Source of the DNA: Przewalskia tangutica
Taxonomy: Eukaryota > Streptophyta > Magnoliopsida > Solanales > Solanaceae
NCBI GenBank assembly: GCA_029844215.1
Contig: CM056740.1
Coordinates: 27,075,873-27,139,872, forward strand
DNA length: 64,000 nt
Direction of reading: 5' to 3'
This document shows positions 46,866-58,840 of the stretch, piece by piece. Under the pieces are notes generated by a model, which worked only from the letters and a program-made list of their open reading frames with translations, was not told the origin of the DNA and did no database searches. Position numbers and translations under genes: made by a program. Every line of letters starts with the position of its first letter. Position 1 is the first letter of the stretch.

Positions 46866-47230
46866 GTTCAGATAGTTGGTCCATACTTGATTCAGCAGAA
46901 TGAGGATAAGGCGAAGCTTATCCAGAGGAGGTTATTAGCAGCTCAGAGTCAACAGAAGTCTTGCAGATAATCGGCATCAATACTTGGAGTTCAGGTTGAC
47001 GGTGGGCCTTCTTGAAGTACCACCGGAGCGGTGTGACGAGATTTGGAAAGCAAGAAACTTAGCCCGGGTACTTTGGGCCTTTTCAGATCGTTTGTAGAAT
47101 AGGCGGGTTGCCTATAAGTTAGCACCGTCGTCCGACTTAGGAGGCGAGACGTCCGATCTTTCATGTTGCTATAATTCTAAGAGTATCGGAGATCCATCCG
47201 CAGTGTTCCCGATTAATACGACCAAGTTAA
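46866..47230 (+). pseudogene. pol: integrase C-terminal remnant
   Basis: The plus strand encodes KAKLIQRRLLAAQSQQKS, then in shifting frames pieces matching the integrase C-terminal and pre-chromodomain region of the chromovirus (IGRVAYKLAPSSDL, SIGDPSAVFPI). The chromodomain itself is lost. The remnant joins directly to the non-coding 3' region of the gag-only family type. It is the 5'-truncated end of a plus-strand element. Confidence 0.72.
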
Positions 47231-47597
47231 GGATAGTAACCGAGATTTTAAAAGCAAGTAATGACAAATGTGATACGTATATTAGGAATTCGAGTGTAAT
47301 CGAGAGTACGATGAGTAAGAAAAGAGGCGAAGATGTGTTAAGGAGATGGAAGTATTCTTTTTATAAGTAAGGATGTGAAGAAAGTATCCTTTGGACCATG
47401 GGTGGAGCTAATAGTGTTGTATACGCTGTAGAGATGATTCTTCGTTGGCTCGGATATGAGTTTTTGCGCGTACGTGGTATTATGGCCATGAGTGGCATAA
47501 TTGATTTCGTTAGTATAGAGGGAAGACTATACCGGCACAGGTATGTTTTGAGACTTAGAAGGAACATTCGGGACGAATGTTTCTAAGGGGGAGAGAA
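47231..47597 (+). other. internal 3' region, hairpin and PPT
   Basis: Aligns by eye with 5650-6025 (agtaatgac, tatactagga-like, acgagtaagaaaagaagcg). It ends in acattcg-gga-cgaatgt and tttctaagggggagagaa before the LTR at 47598. Confidence 0.8.
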
Positions 47598-48782
47598 TGT
47601 TATGCCCCGTAGTTCTGGAGTATGTATGTGAGGACGTACGTACAATAGATACGCCCTAATTAGGGTAAGATTGATAGAATTGTTTTCCGACGAAAATTAT
47701 CCCGAACCTTGTGAAGGAAATGTTACGTTTTCAATAATATTTTTACGATTATGAAATTTTTCCGAGAGATAAAATATTTTGGACCAATAGGAGGGCGACA
47801 AGTGTCACCTCTAGATTGGGCCATGTGGGACGAAATTGAGTGGACAAGTAGGCAAGACAAGTGGCCAAAAGTCTTGCATGGCTAGTCTTGGCTTGGATGA
47901 ATTTGGCTAAGTTTAGTGGGCAAGTCTTGCATGGTAAAGGTCTTGCATGGCTTTAGTAAGACAAGTGTGGGAAGGAACCTTCACATATGATCTCTACCTT
48001 ACACATGAGTTAATCTCAACCCTTGGTTGTGCTATATAAACCCCCTTAGTGGATGAAAATCAGCCACACTTAACATATTACAAGACTTGAAAAACATTTC
48101 CTCTCCCTCCTTCTCTATATTGATTTCGTCAACCCCCTCCCTAACCAAATGTTGTCCAAAAATTCTTAAACTTATAAGTGTTCTTCCTTAATGTATTAGG
48201 AAGATTATTAACCAAGAGTTAGACAAGATTTCACACCCCTAGCCTCAAAAACCTTCCCTTGGCCGAGAGTAGGCAGATTTTCGAAACTGTTTTGGGCAGA
48301 TTTTTAGTCAAGTTTGGAAGGGAATATCTCCTAGCATATAAGGAGTTTTTGGGTGTTTCAAAAGCCTAAAATGAAGTTCGTCGAGTCTAGTTTCCAACGC
48401 AACAAACCACTCATCGATAGGATACTGGAGTAGAGAGTTATCGACGTTGCAAGTTCAGCTGACGAAGCAGTAGCTAAAAATCTGGACAGTCACGTTTTTG
48501 GGCTATCTTGAGGTAATGAACCTTAACCTCCTTGTGAAGTTGATTTATTATGTATATATGGATATTATACATATATTGGAAGTATATTCTGGACTATAAG
48601 ATATAAAGAAAGATTTGGATCTTGCTAAAAAGTTAACAACAAAGAAACTATAACTTATATAAAGATTGGAATATAAGTTGAAGGACTAATGAAGTAATTG
48701 GATAAGTATTATTGTAAAAGTTGGCCAAGGACCCCAACTTAAGGACCGTATCTACTTTGGACTTTTTACTTTGGACTTCTAT

Positions 48783-49052
48783 TACTTATTGTTATTATAA
48801 AGGGAGATAGTAAACCGCGTTACCGTTTGGGCATGTTATCCCCTTCTTTTACTTATTGTTATTATAAAGGGAGATAGTAAACCGCGTTACCGTTTGGGCG
48901 TGTTATCCCCTTCTTTACTTATTATTATTATTATGAAGGAGAGATTGTTAATCGCGTTCCGTTTGGGCGTGTTATCCCCTTCTTTAGTTATTATTGTTAT
49001 GAAGGAGAGATTGTTAATCGCGTTCCGTTTGGGCGTGTTATCCCCTTCTTTA
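48783..49052 (+). repeat. LTR tandem repeat, ~66-70-bp unit, 4 copies
   Basis: Each unit has ttattgttatta..a..gagat(a/t)gt(a/t)aa, cgcgtt and gtttgggc(a/g)tgttatcccc. The last two copies share the variant gaaggagagattgttaatcg, so the array grew in at least two steps. It lies near the middle of R/U5, not in the usual minisatellite slot. Confidence 0.9.
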
Positions 49053-49604
49053 GATTTCAGTATTATTGCACCTTAATTATAGTAGGTTAATCAATGTTAT
49101 CGGGCCTTGGAAAAGGTGGGAAATTGAGTAGAAACGGGGGAGGTGCTGCCGAATTTTCCGTAGGATATGGAACTTGTTCTTAGAAATATCCTACGAAGAG
49201 ATCTAGAGGTTAATGGACGTTTCGTGGCCATTATAGGTGAAAGTTCAACGAGTAGCGTATTCTACTTGAAGGGTGGAAAAGGCTAGCAAGGTTATAGTAC
49301 TTGGGAGCGTTTTACTAATAGTCGATAATCGTCGCGAGGTATGTGAACCTCTTCCTATCTCTTCTAGCATGATATTTGCGAAATATATATATAGTACGGT
49401 AGACGTACGTGTGTAAAACGAATTTGGTTGGTTTAAAACATAAAGTGTTATAATGGCTTTATGGGAAGTTAATTATAACAACTTTATGTAGGTAAATGAA
49501 TGGTTTATTGATTTTTAAAAAGATAAGATACTTGACTTATATTTGACTTGATTTGATATGTGAAAAACTTGAATTGTGTGGAAAGTTGTGAAACCTCATT
49601 CGTG

Positions 49605-49850
49605 AGTACTTGGTTCCGAATAATAATGTTATATTGATTTCGGAAATGAGAGTAAGTATCGAACAAACCACTGCAGCGTTAATAAAGGAAAAAGTAACGA
49701 CAATTAATTATATTGAGTAATGAGTACTTGGTTTCGAATAATAATGTTATATTGATTTCGGGAATGAGAATAAGTATCGAACAAACCATCATACGTTAAT
49801 AAAGGAAAATATATTGACAAATAATTAATTATATTAAAACAAGTAGAAAC
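49605..49850 (+). repeat. LTR tandem duplication, ~115 bp, 2 copies
   Basis: gaataataatgttatattg occurs at about 49618 and 49735, each followed by atttcgg..atgag and aagtatcgaacaaacca. Other LTRs have a single copy at this place. Confidence 0.85.
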
Positions 49851-51425
49851 CTCCATCTGCATAGAAGCTAAGATAAGACAAAATTGTATTACATTTCCTA
49901 GATCATGGCTACCTTAGTAAGATCATTATAAACAAGTACAAACTTTCTTAAATTCCAAAGTAAGGAACTTAATTTATAAAAGAGAGAGACTTGAGGTATT
50001 GAAGTGTTTTTGGTTTAAAAAGAAGGCACGGTATTGTCTTGGTTTATTCAAAAAGAAGGTATGGAAATTGTTTTGGTTTACTTAAAATGATAGTCACTCT
50101 ATTTTGATACTACGGGTATCATGTGACCTTTGTAAAAGAAATGGATCTTTTGAAAGAACTAAAGTACGTAGTACTTTAGGGTTAAAACCCGGATGGTTGG
50201 CATAAAATGAGAGTACTTGAGTTTATACAAATGGTAAATCAATTTACATGTTAATGACAGTCTAAGAGTATGTTGAACTTGTCTATGCTAGTTGTGATGG
50301 CATTTGTTGTGCAAGCATTGTATTTTTATACCACCGCGTCTCTCGATGGAGGGCCGGCTGACTTGTTGTGAACTTTTATTGGACGTACCGGCAGTGACGG
50401 AAGATTCCACGGGTATGCTTCCATTGTGATTGATCTTGGCCATGCTTATACGATGAGGATTCCGGCACGCGGCGGGACGGGTTAGATGCCCGCACGTTTC
50501 ATTACTCCATGGCCATGCTTATACGATGAGGGATTCCGGGGCATGCGACCATGTTATATTTTTACTCCATGGGCTAGCTCCCCGTGAAGACATGTACCCA
50601 CGATGAGGGATTCCGGGGGCATGTTATATTATTATTCCATGGGCTAGCTCCCCATGAAGACCTGCACCTACGATGAGGGATTCCGAGGGCACGTTATGGC
50701 CATGCTTATACGATGAGGGATTCGGCACGCGTCGCGTTATATATATATATGTATTGTATATGTGTACGCCGACAGTGAGGTAGGATGTCACGGTCGCGTC
50801 ACCTGATTATATGTTACATCACCACGGGCACGATTGATATTGTGGGCATGAGACCCATGGTTATATTTGAGCGATGACTTGAGGGCGTGAGTCCCTGACT
50901 TGACATGACTGCTTACATATTGTATATCGTAAATTGTTTATCATATATGTCTCCTGTTTCATATAGACTACTATGATGTTATTTACGATTTTCGGGCCAC
51001 ATACTCTGACTGTTGTTATCGACTCCTTCGGGCCGCTCATGCCGCAGTTGAGGTACGTAACTGGCGATCCGCACTCTTAGATCACCGCTCGCTTGGAAAG
51101 CTCCATTTCTCCGGAGGCTTGTTCTTTGGTATAGTCCCCTGTCATTGTAGGTGCTTATACATACAGGGGTATGGCGGGGCCCTGTCCCGTCATAGTTGTG
51201 GTTACATTCTTAGGTCCGTAGTATCACTGCGGTGGTTCGTAAAGGATGTAATCGCTCAAGTTTTGGTTTATATATACATGCCGAAAGGCGACATTTTCTT
51301 GGTTAGACTGTTCTTAATCTTTATTGTTCATGTCTTTGTTTTTATATTCCGCTGGTTACTCTAATGTATATCTACTTGGGTGCTCGGGTAAGGCACCAGT
51401 CACGGGCCCGGGATCGGGTCGTGAC

Positions 51426-51516
51426 ATAAGTCTTGCATCAAGGGGGGTATTTATAGGGAAATCAAGGGCTAGGATCTTAGCAAGTGTGTGGTGAGATTGG
51501 GGGACAAGTGTGTGTG
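51426..51516 (-). mobile_element. minus LTR U3/TATA fragment
   Basis: The minus strand reads ctataaataccccccttg near 51450 and tgtccccaatc near 51500, the TATA region of an LTR. It is probably the remainder of the minus LTR that ends at 46865, and it is interrupted at 51517 by the array. Confidence 0.75.
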
Positions 51517-54500
51517 TGTTACACCCCGTAGTTCCAGGGTATGTATGTGGGGACGTACGTACGAGAATACGACATTTAAATTAAAAGGAAGAAAGATGTG
51601 ATTTTTTTCGACGGAAAAGTTTCCGGATTTTGTGAAGGAAAAAGGTTCGTTAAAGGGAATTGGATTCCCAGATTTGGTATTCGGACTTTTTGGAATATTT
51701 GAGAATTATGGAATTTTATTTCTGGAATTGGTCACGTGGGGCCCACGGGAGGAATTTACGGTTTGTGGGGCCCACTTTATTTTCGAGATTTTTGGCATTA
51801 CGGATATTTTCGGAAGATGAAATATTTTGGACGAGTATGGGGGAGACACGTGTCACCCCCATGTGGCCACGTGGTCGATGGAGTCGACATGTGTCCATGG
51901 ACGGTTTATGGGGGGACAAGTGGCAAGCCACTTGTTCCATTATTGTGGTGGACATATGGTTGGTAAATTACCCACACACATGTCCCCAATCCTCACCTTA
52001 TACTTGCTTTAATCCTAGCCATTGATTTTTCTATAAATACCCCTTATGTTGCAAGACTTAATTTCATCCCTCACTTGAAATAATTTCCAAGGCAAAAATT
52101 CTCCCTCCCTCCCTTAGTGAAGCTCTCGTCCAAACATCCCCCCCTTTGTGTAGAAAATTCTTCAAGTGTTGGTATAGTCCCAATTACCTTAGCCTTGAAA
52201 TCCCTTGTAATATTCCAAAAGTTATCTTTATACTAAGATCCCGAAAATACTACTTTATTCCAATAGTCACAAAGTGAAACCCTAGGAAAATCTTCATAGT
52301 TGGTTGAAGTGTTAAGAGAAGTTGTTTAGAAACTTCTAAGGGTTGCTTGGAGCGGGTTGGAGCGTAAGGAATTGGAGCTAAACGTTGCTCAGGATCGACT
52401 TATAAATCTTGGATAATTTTAAGCTTATCGAGGTAATGATCTTTGTCCCTATCAGAATTGGATATTACATATTGTAGTAGTTTAGAATTGAGTATAAGAT
52501 ATATTGGAAGGATAATTATAAAGAATTGAATCAGATTTACATTGACCGTATTTACGATGACTTGTAGTATTATTGTGGGGCGGTTGTACACGTCAGGTTA
52601 GGCGGTAACCTCGAGTTGTTGGCTCGTAGCGGGCCTTGTTAGAGGAGGAGTTTGGTGTGGTTACGGGGGGAGGGGGGAGGTGCTGCCGAATTTTCCGTAG
52701 AATAATGACCTTGTGCTTTGAATTGCGCTACAAAGAGATCGAGAAGTTGATAGACGTTTTATGGCCATTATAGGTGGAAGTACTACGAGTAGCGTATTCT
52801 ACTTGAAGTGTGGAAAAGGCTAGCAAGGTTATAGTACTTGTAGCATTTTGCTAATTGTCGATAATCGTCGCGAGGTATGTGAACCTCTTCCTATCTTTTC
52901 TAGCATGATTGTTGTAAACTATGTAAGACGCATACACGTACGTGTGCTAAATGAATTTGGTTGGTTTAGAACATAAAGTGTTATAATGGCTTTATGGGAA
53001 GTTAATTATAACGACTTTATGTAGGTAAAAGAATGGTTGATTGTTTTTAAAAGATAAGAGACTTGACTTATATTTGACTTGATATGATTTGTTAAGGACT
53101 TGAATTGTGTTAAAAAAGTTGTGAAACCTCATTCGTGAGTAATGAGTACTTGGTTTTTAAAGAATAATGTCATATTGATTTCGGAAATGGGAATGAGTAT
53201 CGAACAAGTCATTGCAGCGTTAATAAAGGAAAATGTAATGACAATTAATTATATTAAAACAAGTAGAAACCTCCATCTGCATAGAAGCTAAGATAAGACA
53301 AAATTGTATTACATTTCCTAGATCATGATTGCTTTAATAAGATCATTAATAACAAGTATTGGTTTTTTCTTAAATTCCAAAGTAAGGAACTTGATTTCTA
53401 AAAGAAAGGAGACTTGAGGAATTAAAGTGTTTTGGTTTAAAAAGAAAGCATGGTATTGTCTTGGTTTATTTCAAAAGAAGGTGTGGAAATGGTTTTTGTT
53501 TACTTGAAATAATAATACTCTATTTTTGATACTATGGGTATCGTATGACTTTTGTAAAAAGAAATGGATCTTTTAAAAGAATTTAAGTACGTAGTACTTT
53601 AGGGTTAAAACCCGGATTGTTGGCACAAAATGGGAATACTTGAGTTTATATAAATGGTGAATCAATTTACATGTTAATGAAAGTCTAAAAGTATGTTGAA
53701 CTTGCCTATGCCAGTTGTGATAGCTTTTGTTGTGCAAGTATTGTATTTCTATACCACCGCGTCTCTCGATGGAGGTCACTGACTTATTGTGAACTTACTT
53801 GGACGCACCGGCGATGTGAGGATTCCACGGGTATGCTTCCATTATTATTATCACATGGGCATGTCTACACCGATGAGGGATTCCGGGGGCATGTGACCAT
53901 TATTGTTATTCCATGGACTAGCCCTCCATGAGGTTTTACTGATTCGCCGCGTATCCGTAGTTGGCTCTGACTTGCCCGGCCGTGGTTGATTCGGCTTTGG
54001 AATCGTAGTTAGCCTTCGTGACTTGCCCGCTCAGTTTTGTGGCGACGCCTCGTGACTTACGGTTGTGATCCGTGGTTAGCCTAGTTACTTGCCCCCGCTA
54101 CCACGTGGACGCAGTGGATCTGGTAGAGGCTATCGACTTGCCACGTGTTAGCTTCGCGCGAAGCATCGTGACTTACGGTTGTGATCCGTGGTTAGCTGTT
54201 ACTTGCCCCGCCGCCACGTGGCGCAGGGAGGATCTGGTAGAGGCTATCGCACTTGCCACGTGTCAGCTTCGCGAGTCAGTGTTTGGACGAAATTTCGTGA
54301 CTTACGGTTGTGATCTGGTGGTTAGCCTGGTTACTTGCCGCCGCCCACGTGGCGCAGTGAGGATCTCGTAGAGGCTATCGACTTGCCACGCGGTCGCCTT
54401 CGTGATATAGTGATATAGTATTGTTGGTACGGTAGGTTCTGGTAGCTGGCTTTCGTACTTGCCCCTGTCAGTTGATGATGCAGGCTGGTTCTGGTAGCTA

Positions 54501-55186
54501 TGCCTTTGTACTTGCCCCGTACGGTTTTATCACACAGGTGGGACCTGGTGTTCATGTGTACTCCTTGGTGTTATTATATCATGATCGCCGGCAGCGGCGG
54601 GAAGGTATTCCACGCATGATTGATGTGGGCGTGAGACCCATAGTTATATTTGAGTGATGACTTTGAGGAGTGAGTCCCCACTTGACGACATCGCTTATGT
54701 ATCGTGGATCGTAGTTTGGTTATCATACATGTCTCTGCTTTATATAGATCGTTATGATTTCATTTACTGATTTTCGCCACATACTTGGTACTGTTGCATC
54801 GACCTCCCCGGGCCGCGTTCATGCCGCAGTAGGTACACCGGTTGTTGATCCTCGCCATGGATCACAAGTTTTGGGAAGCTCCGTTTCTCGAGGCTTATCT
54901 TTGTATGATTCCACGAGTTGTAGGTTCTTGTACATTCGGGGTATGGCGGCCCCTGTCCCGTCATAGTTGTTATAAAATTCGTAGGTCTGTAGAATCTTGT
55001 GGCGGGGTTTGTAAGGGATTTAACTGCTCAATTTTGATATATATATCGCGAAGGTAACCGCTTTGGTTAGCCTATTGCTTATTTTATGTCTTGATTCATG
55101 CTTAAGTTTTTATTTCCACGATTTTCTCGATGATTGTATCACTAGGTGCCCGGTAGGCACGATCACGCCCGAGGTCGGTCGTGACA
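51517..55186 (+). mobile_element. array LTR 1
   Basis: TGTTACACC at 51517 to TGACA at 55186 (3,670 bp). TATAAATA at about 52032. Splice-donor-like sites near 52430 and 52874. The minisatellite region (53900-54560) and 3' end show many small deletions relative to LTR 2. Confidence 0.9.
54050..54400 (+). repeat. LTR minisatellite, ~120-bp unit, 3 copies
   Basis: cgtgacttacggttgtgatc starts recur (about 54053, 54168 and 54297), each followed by ggttagc, tacttgcc and gtagaggctatcg. Reverse complement of the units at 13155-13520. Confidence 0.8.
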
Positions 55187-55190
55187 AATG

Positions 55191-55202
55191 TGGTATCGAG
55201 CG
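55191..55202 (+). other. degenerate primer binding site
   Basis: tggtatcgagcg at the PBS position. It differs from TGGTATCAGAGC by loss of an A within CAG and a shifted end. The copy at 61152 is perfect. Confidence 0.75.
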
Positions 55203-55384
55203 ATTAATCCTCGGAAAGTGTCTACGCATCGTGTTCAGTAGTCTTGATTATCGGTGTGTTGTGCACCGCATCTATAATCGTGAGGCTACAGGATATATAG
55301 GATTGGTTTCCATTCTTCTCACTCGAGATCGTGCCTTAGAGTCATGTTGTAAGTTGGACTCCTCCGACGTATTCTTTTACCGCC

Positions 55385-56545
55385 ATGCCTCTACGCAAGG
55401 CAACCAGAGCCCGTGGCGGCGGCAATAGAGGAGCTGCGAGTAGAGCACGAGGATTGTCGAGGCACAGCCCGCCTTTACGAGTGGTACTTCGGATGGGGAG
55501 TTCATGACGCCGTTAGCCACAAAGATAGTCTAGAGCGGCGGTCTCACCGAGGTCGCGATACGAAGTCTCCGCCCACGACCGGAGCCGAGGATATGAGTTA
55601 CGCGAGATGGCCTGTTACTAGCTAGACTTGTGGCGAGGATGAGACAGACGCGAGGCGTGATTCCGTAATACCAGTGGTTCACCCTAGATCCGATATTTGG
55701 AGACTTCGACTTCGAGTCGATCCACCGAGTTCTATGGATCGAGAACCGAGGAAGATCCTCGGGAGTTTATTCGACACCGCAGCGGATCATGAAAGTGATC
55801 AAGGCCTCGAGAGCAGTCGGTGGTACTAGGTTCACATCGGCCGCGTGATCTGCAATCGATCGTTTGATTCGCGAGCCGTCCCGGGAGAGCATGCACTTCC
55901 ACCGTATGGGACGAGTTCCTGAGGCATTTCTACACACTTCGCCCTCGCAGATGAGGAGAGATCGGGCGGATAGATTTATGATGTTGAGACGAGCGCGCAC
56001 GGTTCGGGAGTACAGATGTAGTTTGACTCGTTGCCTGGTATGTCCCGCTTTAGTGGCGGATATGGAGGATAGATCGCACCGCTATGTCACAGACTTGACG
56101 ACTTAGCAGAGGTTGTATGCAGGTGTAGCTCTTCAGCCGGGCATGGACATTGCCCGTATACAGGCTTATGCACAGGGGATGGAGGAACGTAGAGATCGAC
56201 GTAGGGACCAGATCGCATAAGAGGCCAGATAGCAGGTCCTTCAAGAACTCAGAGACAGACCGCCTCAGCAGCAGGCTAGTTATACACCTCCGCCAGTACA
56301 GAGTGGTCCTCCACGCCTTCTTGAGCATCCAGGTATTCGAGGCGGTCGAGCTCCTGTGTTTCAGATTTTCCGGGGAGTAGGAGTACTCGCCGGATGAGGC
56401 TACCCGTATCTCAGCGTGGCCGTTGTGGTAAAACCCATAGGGGGGAGTGTCGTACTCGTTTGGGAGATTGCTACACTTGGCGGCAGGCCATTTCATGGGC
56501 GAGTGTCCACTGCAGGTAGCGCGGCAAGGGGAAAGTGAAGCAGTA
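55385..56545 (+). pseudogene. gag: Gag of array unit 1, heavily frameshifted
   Basis: Start MPLRKATRA at 55385. The sequence parallels the unit 2 gag along its whole length but with dozens of 1-3-base losses and changes, so no long frame survives. Recognisable pieces include the codons for PPSSMDREPRK-like text where unit 2 has PPEFYGSRTEE. The zinc knuckle at about 56468 reads tgctacacttggcgg, so the second Cys and the rest are lost. Homologous stop TAG at 56543. Clearly Gag-derived, non-functional as written. Confidence 0.82.
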
Positions 56546-57468
56546 GTTATAGGTATATCCTTAACCCTCTAGAGACTAGTATGTATTGATGTTATGATGT
56601 TGTGTTTAGTGTTATGTCCAGATGGCATTGTGTTAAAATGTGATTTAGAAGCCTGGTTAGTGAAAAGGGTAAGGATGAGAAAATTTTGAACCTTAGAATT
56701 TATGACAGTTGAGACCTTAGATGTAAGGCCGTCTTGAGTAAAAGACTTTACGGTTAATCTTTGTCGGAGTGCATAGTATACGTGGAGTTTTGGGTGATAA
56801 TTCCATGGGTAGTATGAGATAGAAGTGGTAGCTTTCATGACATGAATTAGTAAGATTGTTCCGGATCGGGGAACGAGAGAGTTTGGCGCGATAGCGGGTC
56901 GGGTTGAGGCCAGATCGCGGGTCAACCCGCAGCTCGGAATGAGGTGGGTCGATTCGAGGTGGTCCCGCCAGTGGTAGGATCACGAGGTGCAAGGCCCAAG
57001 TTTAGGTAACCGTTATGACGAGTTCGTGGATGCGTTCGACCGAATCGGATCGTGAAGGCCGAATGGCCTTAAAGGAATTTGAGGCTAGTAAAATGACCAA
57101 GTTTGAGGTAGTGACTCAAGGTTTTGGAACAAGCGATGACGGAGTATGGTACATGTACTAGAGAGAGTTCGTGTACGAGAAGGTACGACGAGTAAGGAAA
57201 GAAGTGAGCGTGTTAACAAAATAAAAGAGATCATTTTGTTATGAAGTGAAGATGCGAAGGGAGTATCCTTTAGACCATGAGTGGAAGCTTTTGTGATGTT
57301 AGAGGTGATTCCTCTTTGGCTTGGATTGGAGTTTTGCGCATGTGTTATATTATGGCCAGGTGTGGCATAAGTGGTTTTGTAAGTATAGTAGTGAAGACTA
57401 TACCAGCGCATGTATGTTTTGAGACTTAGAAGGAACATTCGGGACGAATGTTTCTAAGGGGGGAAGAA
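56546..57468 (+). other. non-coding internal region, hairpin and PPT, unit 1
   Basis: Same region as 5075-6025. It ends with acattcg-gga-cgaatgt (57437-57453) and aaggggggaagaa before the LTR. Confidence 0.8.
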
Positions 57469-57686
57469 TGTTACACCCCGTAGTTCCAGGGTATGTATGT
57501 GGGGACGTACGTACGAGAATACGACATTTAAATTAAAAGGAATAAAGATGTGATTTTTTCAACGAAAAAGTTTCCGGATTTTGTGAAGGAAAAAGGTTCG
57601 TTAAAGGGAATTAGATTCTCAGATTTGGTATTCGGACTTTTTGGAATATTTGAGAATTATGGAATTTTATTTCCGGAATTGGTCAC

Positions 57687-57991
57687 GTGGGGCCCACGGG
57701 AGGAATTTACGGTTTGTGGGGCCCACTTTATTTTCGAGATTTTTGGCATTACGGATATTTTCGGAAGATGAAATGTTTTGGATGAGTAGGGGCGACACGT
57801 GTCACCCTCATGTGGCCATGTTGGCCGATTGGAGTTGGACATGTGTCCATGGACGGTTTATGGGGGGACAAGTGGCAAGCCACTTGTCCCATTATTGTGG
57901 TGGACATATGGTTGGTAAATTACCCACACACATGTCCCCAATCCTCACCTTACACTTGCTTTAATCCTAGCCATTGATTTTTCTATAAATA
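57687..57991 (+). promoter_or_regulatory. LTR U3 promoter module with TATA box
   Basis: GTGGGGCCCAC at 57687-57697 and 57716-57726 (TCP/site II-like), GACACGTGTC at 57794-57803 (G-box with ABRE core ACGTGTC), a 12-bp-arm palindrome GGGACAAGTGGC-aa-GCCACTTGTCCC at 57865-57890, and TATAAATA at 57984-57991. The motif order matches other LTRs in the window. Confidence 0.65.
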
Positions 57992-58379
57992 CCCTTTATG
58001 TTGCAAGACTTAATTTCATCCCTCACTTGAAATAATTTCCAAGGCAAAAATTCTCCCTCCCTCCCTTAGTGAAGCTCTCGTCCAAACATCCCCCCCTTTG
58101 TGTAGAAAATTCTTCAAGTGTTGGTATAGTCCCAATTACCTTATCCTTGAAATCCCTTGTAATATTCCAAAAGTTATCTTTATACTAAGATCCCGAAAAT
58201 ACTACTTTATTCCAATAGTCACAAAGTGAAACCCTAGGAAAATCTTCATAGTTGGTTGAAGTGTTAAGAGAAGTTGTTTAGAAACTTCTAAGGGTTGCTT
58301 GGAGCGGGTTGGAGCGTAAGGAATTGGAGCTAAACGTTGCTCAGGATCGACTTATAAATCTTGGATAATTTTGGGCTTA

Positions 58380-58840
58380 TCGAGGTAATGATCTTTGTCC
58401 CCCTATTGTAATTGGATATTACATATTGTAGTAGTTTAGAATTGAGTATAAGATATATTGGAAGGATAATTATAAAGAATTGAATCAGATTACATTTACA
58501 TTGGTATTCTGATGAGACTTGTAGTATTATTGTGGGCGATGTTGTACACGTCCGGTTAGACGGTAACCCTCGAGTTGTTGGCTTGGTAGCGGGCCTTGTT
58601 AGAGGAGCTTTGTGTGGTTACCGGGGGAGGGGGGGAGGTGCTGCCGAATTTTCCGTAGAATAATGACCTTGTGCTTTGAATTGCGCTACAAAGAGATCGA
58701 AAAGTTGATAGACGTTTTATGGCCATTATAGGTGGAAGTACTACGAGTAGCGTATTCTACTTGAAGGGTGGAAAAGGCTAGCAAGGTTATAGTACTTGGA
58801 GCATTTTGCTAATTGTCGATAATCGTCGCGAGGTATGTGA
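58380..58840 (+). promoter_or_regulatory. two conserved splice-donor-like sites in LTR leader
   Basis: GAG/GTAATGATC at 58382-58391 and GAG/GTATGTGA at 58830-58840 fit the plant 5' splice-site consensus AG/GTATGT. Both recur at the same offset in nearly all LTRs of the window. Splicing is inferred. Confidence 0.45.

Larger units (their letters stand above)
47598..51425 (+). mobile_element. 3' LTR of a truncated plus element
   Basis: TGTTATGCC at 47598 to GTGACA at 51425 (3,828 bp). TATA-type ctatataaac at about 48032, gacaagtgtcacc near 47797, splice-donor-like gaggtatgtg near 49337, two tandem-repeat blocks and a minisatellite with gatgagggattccgg units (50380-50740). Confidence 0.88.

Noticed and set aside
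51632..52025. Several overlapping open frames in LTR starts (also 6236-6535, 15675-16136, 57550-57964, 63605-63986)
   Set aside because: They cover the palindromic U3 promoter region, occur on both strands at once, and give unrelated peptides. Non-coding.
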